DNA from: JBBQKP01 sp038326995
GTDB taxonomy: Bacteria > Planctomycetota > Phycisphaerae > Tepidisphaerales > Tepidisphaeraceae
DNA: 5,357 bases
Assembly: GCA_038326995.1 (NCBI GenBank)
Contig: JBBQKP010000224.1
Location: 1-5,357 of the forward strand
Direction of reading: 5' to 3'
Shown one piece after another: positions 1 through 5,357 of this stretch. The translations under genes were made by a program, and so were the position numbers. How positions within the stretch are numbered: position 1 is the first letter of the stretch; the number at the start of each line of letters is the position of its first letter. The notes under the pieces are model-generated. The model saw only the letters and a program-made list of their open reading frames with translations, was not told the DNA's origin and made no database searches.

Positions 1-131
1 TCAATGTCAATTCTTCGTTCAGAATGAACATCGACGTTCAGAACACCAACAGCGGCCTGTCGACGACCACCACGACCGCCACGCCCACCACGCCGCTCGT
101 CCGCGTCGCCAGACCCGCGTTGATCAACTAA
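1..131 (+). CDS. C-terminal end of an unidentified protein (partial, 5' end outside window)
   Basis: The frame beginning at base 3 is open from the left edge to a TAA at 129-131 and gives the last 42 residues of a protein. The tail has a polar start (NVNSSFRMNIDVQN), then a Thr/Pro-rich stretch (STTTTTATPTTP), and ends VRVARPALIN. Of the other two plus-strand frames, one stops at once (TGA at 25-27); the other stays open past 131 but reads as His/Arg-rich low-complexity sequence. Thr/Pro-rich tails are common in secreted, pilin-like or surface proteins, but no family motif is present and I do not recognise the gene. It converges on manA with 12 bp between the two stops, and no terminator hairpin is visible there. 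The call as a coding tail rests on the open frame and the tight convergent packing. Confidence 0.55.
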   Translation, partial: NVNSSFRMNIDVQNTNSGLSTTTTTATPTTPLVRVARPALIN

Positions 132-143
132 ACGCCCAGGCGG

Positions 144-1142
144 CTACGATGCGTGAGCGACCAGCAGAGTCGCTTCGCCCACGCAGTTCGACTTTCCCAG
201 TGATGCGGGGAGAACCAAGGTTCCGCCGCGATTGATCGTTTGACCTCCGATGTTTGCAGAGCCTCTGACGCACACCACGACCGTCGCGCGGTTCGTCGTG
301 TCGATGATCGAATCGCCTTTCACGTGGACGGTTCGCATCTCGAACTGCGGCGCGCGAACGACCTCGACCGGAGACTTTGCTTCTGTTGAATTGAAATCAA
401 TACACGCCATCGCCTCTTCGACATGCAGCGAGCGTTTCTTTCCGGTCGCGGGTTCGACGCGGTCGAAATCATACACGCGATAGGTCGTATCGCTGGGCGT
501 CTGCACCTCCGCCGCCAGCACGCCCGCGCCCAGCGCGTGGACCGTCCCGCTGGGCAAGTAATACGTCTGCCCGACTTCGACGGGGACGGCGTTCAACTGC
601 GCTTCGCAAGTGCCATCTCCCAGCGATGCGCGAAACGCATCGGGCGTCACGCCTTGCTTCAGTCCGATCAAAAGCCGCGCGCCCGGCTTCCGGGCCAGCA
701 CGTGCCAGCACTCGTTCTTTACAAATGCCTCGGCATGCGTCGTCGCATACGCATCGTCAGGATGAACCTGCACCGACAGGTCTTGCCCCGCATCCAGAAA
801 CTTCACCAATAGCGGAAACTGCGGCCCACTCTTGGTTTCGACCGCGTGACTGTCGCCCAGGATTTCCGTGCCAAAGCTGCTCATCAACTCGTGGAGCGAC
901 TTCCCCGCGAGCGGGCCGTTGGTCAATTTCGCACTGACCCAATCGCCCGGCACATCATCTTTTGATCGTCCGTCGGCACCGACCGTGCCGGGCGGGAAGT
1001 CGAACACTTCCCAGCTCTCGCCATACGGACGGGGATCGGGAAGCGTTTTTGAAAGAAGATCGCCAAGCTGTCTGCCACCCCACATTTTCGATACAAGACG
1101 CGGCTGAAAGAAAAATGGATAAAGTTGCATGAAGATGAGCAT
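144..1142 (-). CDS. manA: Mannose-6-phosphate isomerase, class I (type I PMI)
   Basis: This cytosolic zinc enzyme interconverts fructose-6-phosphate and mannose-6-phosphate, the entry to GDP-mannose and surface glycans and the exit for mannose catabolism. The 332-residue product has the type I PMI cupin layout. The N-terminal FQPRLVSKMWGG matches the family opening. The metal-site motif SVQVHPDD supplies Gln125 and His127, ECWHVL supplies Glu144, and YYLPSGTVHALG supplies His202. The segment TYRVYDFDR carries the expected active-site Arg222. A second, degenerate cupin half follows to the C-terminus. The length suits the short bacterial form (about 310-390 residues). Three starts are possible: GTG at 1166 (no ribosome site), ATG at 1142 (AAGGG at 1147-1151, 4 nt away) and ATG at 1130 (no site, but MQLYPFFF fits the family start). 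I chose 1142; 1130 is a real alternative. The gene is divergent from phoH and appears monocistronic here. The family call is firm; symbols manA and pmi are used interchangeably. Confidence 0.95.
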   Translation of the reverse strand: MLIFMQLYPFFFQPRLVSKMWGGRQLGDLLSKTLPDPRPYGESWEVFDFPPGTVGADGRSKDDVPGDWVSAKLTNGPLAGKSLHELMSSFGTEILGDSHAVETKSGPQFPLLVKFLDAGQDLSVQVHPDDAYATTHAEAFVKNECWHVLARKPGARLLIGLKQGVTPDAFRASLGDGTCEAQLNAVPVEVGQTYYLPSGTVHALGAGVLAAEVQTPSDTTYRVYDFDRVEPATGKKRSLHVEEAMACIDFNSTEAKSPVEVVRAPQFEMRTVHVKGDSIIDTTNRATVVVCVRGSANIGGQTINRGGTLVLPASLGKSNCVGEATLLVAHAS

Positions 1143-1149
1143 ACGACCC

Positions 1150-1177
1150 TTGTGTCTTGCGTCCACGGGCCGATAAT
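1150..1177 (+). promoter_or_regulatory. Possible sigma70-type promoter for phoH
   Basis: TTGTGT at 1150-1155 and GATAAT at 1172-1177 are separated by 16 bp. The -10 box matches TATAAT at five of six positions; the -35 box matches only the TTG. Transcription would start near 1184 and leave an untranslated leader of about 87 nt before the phoH ATG at 1271. The -10 box overlaps the left arm of the inverted repeat at 1176-1196, which would suit a repressor site. Matches of this quality arise by chance, so this is only a candidate. I found no comparable promoter for manA on the opposite strand. Confidence 0.3.
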
Positions 1178-1196
1178 CCGCGCTTGAGTCGCGGAT
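1176..1196. promoter_or_regulatory. Operator-like inverted repeat in the manA/phoH divergent region
   Basis: ATCCGCG (1176-1182) and CGCGGAT (1190-1196) form a perfect 7-bp inverted repeat around a 7-nt spacer. A third half-copy, TCCGC at 1203-1207, pairs with GCGGA at 1191-1195, so the middle arm can pair on either side. The repeat sits at the predicted start of phoH transcription and between two divergent genes, where regulator sites are common. It could equally be a transcript hairpin or one copy of a dispersed intergenic repeat. The symmetry is directly visible; the regulatory role is inferred. Confidence 0.4.
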
Positions 1197-1257
1197 ACGA
1201 TGTCCGCAAACGCCTGATCAATTCAACCGGCAAATTGGCATCAAAAGCCCTGCCGAA

Positions 1258-1263
1258 AAGGGA
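1258..1263 (+). promoter_or_regulatory. Ribosome binding site that decides the phoH start
   Basis: AAGGGA lies 7 nt before the ATG at 1271, a good Shine-Dalgarno match and spacing. The upstream in-frame TTG at 1157 has no such site, which is why the start is placed at 1271. A second in-frame ATG at 1277 is 6 nt further on. Confidence 0.6.
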
Positions 1264-1270
1264 TCGATAT

Positions 1271-2857
1271 ATGGACATGGACCCGTCCCCACGCCGCGGA
1301 CTTGACCCCGACCCCATGGACTTTGACCAGAATAATCTGGGAGAAAAAGAATTGGGAGAAAAAGAATTGGGGGAAAAAGAATTGGAGAGGAAAGAATCGG
1401 GCAAAAGTGTCAATTCTGTTTCTCCAGGAAAGATCGCGGTCTCCGGTCGGCCCGAAAGTTCGAAGCTCGCAACGCTTCGCCTGACCCGCCGTCACAGGCC
1501 CGAGTCCGACAACGCCGTCAAGACGTTCGTGCTTGATACGAACGTTCTGCTGCACAACCCGGGCGCGCTGTTCGTGTTCGAAGAAAATCACGTCGTGATA
1601 CCGTTCGACGTCATTGAAGAGCTCGACAAGTTCAAGACGCACAACGACGACCTGGGCCGCAACGCGCGTCAGGCGATTCGCCATCTCGACACGCTGCGAC
1701 AGGCGGGCGAACTTTCCAAGGGCGTTCCGCTCAACGAAGAAGGCGCGACGCTCACGGTCGTGCTCGACCAGCAGATTGCCGGTTGTCCGCTTCTTCTGGG
1801 AAGCGACTCTCCGGATAATCGCATCATCTGCACCGCGTGGTCCGTCCAGCAGACGGGCGGCAACGTGCGGTTTGTCAGCAAGGACATCGCTGCGCGAATC
1901 AAGGCCGACGCACTGGGAATCGACGCAGAGGATTTTGAAAATCAAAAGGTCGATTTCGATCACCTCTACACGGGCCATCGCGAGGCATTCGTGCCGGGCG
2001 AAATCATCGACCTGCTTTACAAGGACAAGGAAATCGTCCTCGTGCTGGACCCGCCGCTGGTGGCGAATGAGTTCGTGCTTCTGCGCGACGTGATCAACGA
2101 CGGGCACACCGCGCTCGCACGTTTTCGCGGCGATCTGGGCAAACTCGTGCCGCTCAAACCGCGCCGCGGGCCCGTCTTCGGGCTCATGCCCAGGAACCTT
2201 CAGCAGACGATGGCGCTGGACCTGCTGCTCGACGATTCGATCAAGCTGGTCTCACTCATCGGCTCTGCCGGGACAGGGAAAACGCTGCTCGCCGTCGCGG
2301 CGGGTATGAGCAAAGTGCTCAACGACGAAACCTTCACAAAGCTGCTTTGCGCCAGACCGATCATGCCAATGGGCCGCGACATCGGTTACCTGCCGGGCGA
2401 TAAGGACGAGAAACTCGCCGCCTGGATGCAGCCCATCTTCGACAACATTTCGTACTTGCTTTCCAATCGCCTCAACGAGTCGCACGACGTCAAGCAGCAC
2501 GCCCAGCATTCGTCCGTCGAGCAGCGCATCACCCAGCTCATGGAGGCCGGGAAAGTCGTGCTCGAACCCCTGACCTACATCAGAGGCCGATCCATCCCGC
2601 ACCAGTTCATGATCGTCGACGAGGCCCAGAACCTCACGCCTCACGAAGTGAAAACCATCGCCTCGCGCGTCGGCGAGGGAACCAAGCTCATCATCACGGG
2701 CGACCCGACTCAGATCGATAATCCTTATCTCGACGCTTCTTCCAACGGCCTGTCGTATCTCGTCGAGCGCCTCAAGGGCAAAAATCTCGTCGGCCATATC
2801 ACCCTGGCCAAGAGCGAACGCAGCGAACTGGCGCGACTCATCACAGATGAGTTGTAA
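1271..2857 (+). CDS. PIN domain-PhoH ATPase fusion protein (PhoH2/YlaK type)
   Basis: The 528-residue product is a predicted cytosolic ATP-dependent RNA-processing protein. Mycobacterial PhoH2, with the same architecture, has been described as an RNA helicase and ribonuclease. Residues about 84-215 form a PIN nuclease domain: FVLDTNVLLHNP (Asp89), VIEELDKF (Glu116/Glu117, Asp119), SDSPDNRI (Asp179, Asp182) and SKDIAARIKA (Asp205), so the metal-binding acidic set looks intact. Residues about 241-272 are a linker. The PhoH ATPase domain follows, with Walker A GSAGTGKT (331-338), Walker B FMIVDEAQN (Asp450, Glu451), GDPTQIDNPYLD (from 477) and the terminal SERS (Arg517), a likely arginine finger. 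Family members such as B. subtilis YlaK are about 440 residues. The excess is an N-terminal extension of about 83 charged, low-complexity residues containing LGEKE repeats at 23-42. No antitoxin-like gene precedes it, unlike the mycobacterial phoAT-phoH2 pair. It is divergent from manA and converges on the gene at 2903. I leave the symbol blank because phoH is shared by several paralogue types. Confidence 0.95.
   Translation: MDMDPSPRRGLDPDPMDFDQNNLGEKELGEKELGEKELERKESGKSVNSVSPGKIAVSGRPESSKLATLRLTRRHRPESDNAVKTFVLDTNVLLHNPGALFVFEENHVVIPFDVIEELDKFKTHNDDLGRNARQAIRHLDTLRQAGELSKGVPLNEEGATLTVVLDQQIAGCPLLLGSDSPDNRIICTAWSVQQTGGNVRFVSKDIAARIKADALGIDAEDFENQKVDFDHLYTGHREAFVPGEIIDLLYKDKEIVLVLDPPLVANEFVLLRDVINDGHTALARFRGDLGKLVPLKPRRGPVFGLMPRNLQQTMALDLLLDDSIKLVSLIGSAGTGKTLLAVAAGMSKVLNDETFTKLLCARPIMPMGRDIGYLPGDKDEKLAAWMQPIFDNISYLLSNRLNESHDVKQHAQHSSVEQRITQLMEAGKVVLEPLTYIRGRSIPHQFMIVDEAQNLTPHEVKTIASRVGEGTKLIITGDPTQIDNPYLDASSNGLSYLVERLKGKNLVGHITLAKSERSELARLITDEL
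1337..1396 (+). repeat. 15-bp tandem repeat inside the phoH N-terminal extension
   Basis: Four head-to-tail 15-bp units begin at 1337, 1352, 1367 and 1382. The first three differ by only one base from unit to unit (consensus TTGGGAGAAAAAGAA); the fourth is degenerate (TTGGAGAGGAAAGAA). The period is a multiple of three, so the frame is kept and the array encodes LGEKE three times, then LERKE, a Glu/Lys-rich segment likely to be helical or disordered. The coding strand is almost pure purine here, unlike the rest of the gene. Such an array can gain or lose units by slippage without breaking the protein. Confidence 0.9.
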
Positions 2858-2902
2858 GCGGATAAATTCCTTCGCGGCAAAATCCTTGGGTTAGCTCTGC
2901 TC
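2858..2902. other. Convergent intergenic gap between phoH and the membrane-protein gene
   Basis: The 45 bp between the two facing stop codons contain no stem of more than about 4 bp and no T-run typical of an intrinsic terminator on either strand. Transcription may end by a factor-dependent route or run into the opposing gene. Confidence 0.5.
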
Positions 2903-3349
2903 CTAATCCCCGTCTGCCTCAACCATCTTCCGCGCTACGCCCGACAACGCCATCCTCGACTGCTCGTCGTGCGCATCATCGGCGAGCTGCTTAAGCAGGC
3001 TCGGGCACAATAACGCCACCAGCGGCGAACTCGCGCCAAGCCGCTGCGTCATCGGCTCGATCGCCTTCAGCTGCTTCGCAGGCACGCCCACCTGCTTGCC
3101 GATCTCCTTCAGCAGTTTGCCGTGCTGCGGCTTCGACTTGCCCGTCGGTTTGCCCGAATTCAAACCCCAATTCTTGCCCGGCGAACGCTTCTGCCAATTA
3201 GTTATCGCGATCAACGCGAGGATCACCGCCGTCGCGATGAGAAGAAAAATATACAGATTCGTGTTGTCCGCCGGGCCATGCATCGACTGACGAAATGAAC
3301 TGTAGAACTGCTCGAGTTTTTCATTGGTATCAGGTTGCGGCGGTCTCAT
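2903..3349 (-). CDS. Small single-pass membrane protein of unknown function
   Basis: The 148-residue product has a polar, Pro-rich N-terminus (MRPPQPDTNEKLEQF), one hydrophobic segment at about residues 32-50 (NLYIFLLIATAVILALIAI), and a Lys/Arg-rich stretch straight after it. By the positive-inside rule the C-terminal 95 residues lie in the cytoplasm. That part is helical in character: a basic linker, then KLLKEIGKQVGVPAKQLKAI and a Leu-rich ASSPLVALLCPSLLKQL segment. This pattern loosely recalls the helical region found before PilZ domains in some membrane proteins, but no PilZ domain is present, so I assign no function. The ATG at 3349 is chosen because GGGAG (3358-3362) lies 8 nt upstream; an in-frame GTG at 3373 has no such site. 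The gene follows the HEAT-repeat gene after 44 bp on the same strand, suggesting one transcript, though a lone TATAAA-like box at 3379-3384 could give it its own promoter. Confidence 0.82.
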   Translation of the reverse strand: MRPPQPDTNEKLEQFYSSFRQSMHGPADNTNLYIFLLIATAVILALIAITNWQKRSPGKNWGLNSGKPTGKSKPQHGKLLKEIGKQVGVPAKQLKAIEPMTQRLGASSPLVALLCPSLLKQLADDAHDEQSRMALSGVARKMVEADGD

Positions 3350-3357
3350 TCGGTCTT

Positions 3358-3362
3358 CTCCC
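3358..3362 (-). promoter_or_regulatory. Ribosome binding site for the small membrane protein
   Basis: GGGAG on the minus strand, continuing as GGGAGAA, ends 8 nt before the ATG at 3349. It supports that start over the GTG at 3373, which lacks a purine-rich site at a suitable distance. Confidence 0.55.
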
Positions 3363-3393
3363 GGACTTGTCACCCCAATTTATACGCGTCACA

Positions 3394-5328
3394 TCAAGCC
3401 GCGGTTTGCACCTTCGACGCCGTCTGCAGAACGGCCGCCGCATATCTTCTCACACGCACCTCTTCGTCGTCTCGCGCCAGCCGCGCCACCTCCGATAGCA
3501 AACGCCAGAGTCCCACACGTCGCAACACCCACAACGCGCTGATGCGGTGGTCGCCGCGAGTGTCACGCAGCATTCCGATGAGCTGCGCTGTCGCGGTGCC
3601 GACTCGCATCTGGTGCAGCGCCTTGATCGCGTTGGCACGCTCACGGTTCGCACCGCTTCTGGCGCGCTCGCTCAGCACGGGAACGAATTTGTCATTCGAG
3701 CTTCCATCAGATCCGTCCGCGACGCGCTCGATCACCTGCTCCATCACTTCGATCGCGTTCGCCCGCACGCGCGGATCCGAATCCCGGACGGCCTTCTCCA
3801 CCAGCACCTCGGCCACGCCCTGCGGGAACTCGCCCAACAGCATCACCGCCTTGCTGCGGACGCGCGAGTTCGGGTGCGCGCACATCGGCAAAATCGCCGC
3901 GCGAAGCGACTCCAATAGCCCGAGTTCGTGCGCCATCTGCATCGCCTTCACTGCCTTCTCCGGGCTGGTCGGGTCCAGCAGTCTTCGCACGCGATCAGCG
4001 ATGTCAGGCAGCAGTTTCAACAGCGCTCGACCGGCGGCCTTTCGCACGTCGGCGGGCATCGTGTCGAAACGCGCCCAGAAGTTATCGAAGCTCGAACGCC
4101 CCACCGCCCGCGCGATCACACGCCGCACCGACGCATCGCACGTCGGCATCAGACTCAGCAGAATCGAATCCACCTCGGGCGTTTTCAATCGCATCAATTC
4201 TCTGACCGCAAGCCGAGAAATTTCAGGATTCGCGTCCTGTGCGAACTGTTTCAATAGCGCGATCGGCTCGCTGGTCGTGCGACGGCGAAGCGAACGCAAC
4301 GAACGCGTCTTCGACGCCACATCATTCGCCAGCATGTGCGAAAGCCTGCTGACCACCGCATCTTTCTTCGAGTCTGCCGCGCCAAAGTGTTCGACCCACG
4401 TGATCACATCCGCCGCCGCCGCGGGGGTGATGTCCTGCGTGTGCGAATCGATCCACTCCAGCGAGCACCACGCCCCCTGCACGATCTGCTGGGCACAGTG
4501 AGACATGCCCATGTCGTAAAGCCAGTGTGTCCGGCGCAGGACGGCCTGCAGGACGCGCGGCTCGTCGATCTTCGAAAACGCAATGCCGAAGCTGGTCCGC
4601 AAATTCGCCTTCGACGCCGCCATCAAAAACGCCGGCACACTTTCCGCATCGACCGGCGTTTGCTGCACTCTTCGTATTAGTGCCGATTGCCCGCGGTGCT
4701 TTGCGGTGTTGAGTATGCCCAGCGAACTACTGCCCGCGCCGTCGCACAACAGCGCCGCCGCCTCGGTGAGCTCCACCTGCCTCTGCCCGCGATGCACATC
4801 ACTCGCGCGAACGATCGCCTGTTCGATCTCGGCGCGGTTGTCCACGAGTTGCCTCGTGAGGTGACTTCGCTCCTCGATGCCCAGCGCGTCAAAATTCTCC
4901 TGCAGATTTCGCGTCGTGCGGTGCACCCAGCGTGCGAGCGACGTCAGCGCACCGGCGGCCGTCTGTGCGACTGTTTCATCGCCCGATCGAAGATTCTCGC
5001 TCAGCACGTAACTCAGCTTGCCGAGCCTCGCGTGTGCGATCAATCGAATCGCCGCGATTCGTCTGATCGCGAGGTCGCTTCGCCCGGCCTCGCGAAGCGC
5101 GTGATGCAACGCGCCGACCTGCTCCAAAATTTTTCGCTGCAAGCGCTCTCCGAGTTTCTCATACAGATCAATCACGCCAACGAGCGAAGCCATGCTGGCG
5201 CGGCGAAGAATGCCCTGCAGAATCACCGCCTGCTCGGGCGGCGAGCCCAGACGCAGCGCGTCCAGCAGCACATCATCCGATGCCGGGTTTTTTGACTGAA
5301 CAAGGGATTCGAGCACGCGATCGAACAT
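3394..5328 (-). CDS. HEAT-repeat protein, probable protein-interaction scaffold
   Basis: The 644-residue product has no signal peptide and no clear membrane segment, so it is probably cytosolic. It is an all-helical repeat protein. HEAT-like helix pairs are clearest in the C-terminal half: about 366-394 (NPEISRLAVRELMRL), 425-450 (ADVRKAAGRALLKLL), 486-512 (PNSRVRSKAVMLLGEF), 517-533 (SDPRVRANAIEVMEQV), 560-590 (NRERANAIKALHQM), 593-615 (DHRISALWVLRRVG) and 623-640 (EVRVRRYAAAVLQTA). Looser repeats occur near 20-135. The middle (about 140-340) diverges. No catalytic motif is visible. HEAT arrays generally bind proteins or act as scaffolds; the partner here is unknown, and the next gene on the strand, a small membrane protein, is a natural candidate. 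The ATG at 5328 is the first in the open frame and the N-terminus reads well from it, but it has no strong Shine-Dalgarno (ACTGATAAAG precedes it). Stop codons just upstream could end a preceding gene beyond the window. Confidence 0.9.
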   Translation of the reverse strand: MFDRVLESLVQSKNPASDDVLLDALRLGSPPEQAVILQGILRRASMASLVGVIDLYEKLGERLQRKILEQVGALHHALREAGRSDLAIRRIAAIRLIAHARLGKLSYVLSENLRSGDETVAQTAAGALTSLARWVHRTTRNLQENFDALGIEERSHLTRQLVDNRAEIEQAIVRASDVHRGQRQVELTEAAALLCDGAGSSSLGILNTAKHRGQSALIRRVQQTPVDAESVPAFLMAASKANLRTSFGIAFSKIDEPRVLQAVLRRTHWLYDMGMSHCAQQIVQGAWCSLEWIDSHTQDITPAAAADVITWVEHFGAADSKKDAVVSRLSHMLANDVASKTRSLRSLRRRTTSEPIALLKQFAQDANPEISRLAVRELMRLKTPEVDSILLSLMPTCDASVRRVIARAVGRSSFDNFWARFDTMPADVRKAAGRALLKLLPDIADRVRRLLDPTSPEKAVKAMQMAHELGLLESLRAAILPMCAHPNSRVRSKAVMLLGEFPQGVAEVLVEKAVRDSDPRVRANAIEVMEQVIERVADGSDGSSNDKFVPVLSERARSGANRERANAIKALHQMRVGTATAQLIGMLRDTRGDHRISALWVLRRVGLWRLLSEVARLARDDEEVRVRRYAAAVLQTASKVQTAA

Positions 5329-5357
5329 CTTTATCAGTTATCGGACACTCTGAGTCG

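Noticed and set aside
133..142. CGCC-CA-GGCG palindrome between the two convergent stops as a terminator
   Set aside because: The 4-bp stem has a 2-nt loop and no following T-run on either strand, so it is unlikely to act as an intrinsic terminator.
469..711. Out-of-frame minus-strand frame within manA as a second gene or sign of frameshift
   Set aside because: The manA frame is continuous with all metal-site motifs intact, so no frameshift or nested gene is needed.
1337..1396. Short repeats considered as a CRISPR array
   Set aside because: The units are contiguous 15-mers without spacers and encode an in-frame peptide repeat.
1241..2107. 288-codon open frame on the minus strand opposite phoH
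   Set aside because: It is wholly antisense to the clear PIN-PhoH coding sequence and shows no recognisable domain; its FSPNSF-like repeats are just the complement of the 15-bp array.
2252..2797. 181-codon minus-strand frame opposite the PhoH ATPase domain
   Set aside because: It overlaps the Walker A and B coding region entirely and has no motif or ribosome site of its own.
3335..4501. 388-codon open frame on the plus strand opposite the HEAT gene
   Set aside because: The product is Ser/Arg/Ala-rich without any domain, as expected from the reverse of GC-rich coding DNA; the HEAT frame explains the region.

Overview
The window is 5,357 bp of GC-rich (by eye, close to 60 %) bacterial chromosome. 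It holds four complete protein genes and the last 42 codons of a fifth. I see no rRNA, tRNA, CRISPR array, insertion sequence or phage gene. The mix of genes (a class I mannose-6-phosphate isomerase, a PIN-PhoH protein and a long HEAT-repeat protein paired with a small membrane protein) and the loose gene packing fit a planctomycete-like bacterium, possibly Phycisphaerae. This is inferred from style; there is no marker gene to prove it.

Layout: (1) 1-131, plus strand: a Thr-rich C-terminus of an unidentified protein. (2) 144-1142, minus strand: manA, running convergently into the first gene with only 12 bp between stop codons. (3) 1143-1270: a 128-bp divergent control region between manA and phoH, carrying a possible promoter and a perfect 7-bp inverted repeat. 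(4) 1271-2857, plus strand: a PhoH2/YlaK-type protein (PIN nuclease domain plus PhoH ATPase) with an unusual N-terminal extension that contains a 15-bp tandem repeat. (5) 2903-3349, minus strand: a small single-pass membrane protein of unknown function. (6) 3394-5328, minus strand: a 644-residue HEAT-repeat protein. It lies 44 bp upstream of the membrane protein gene, and the two probably share a transcript.

How the genes relate: manA supplies mannose-6-phosphate for sugar-nucleotide and surface-glycan synthesis. The PIN-PhoH protein is expected to act on RNA. These two share only a control region, with no evident pathway link. The HEAT protein and the small membrane protein look like a co-expressed pair, perhaps a scaffold and a membrane anchor, but nothing in the sequence fixes their function. 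No convincing new multi-gene system is visible. The most unusual items are the repeat-containing PhoH extension, the nested inverted repeats upstream of it, and the HEAT/membrane-protein pair.
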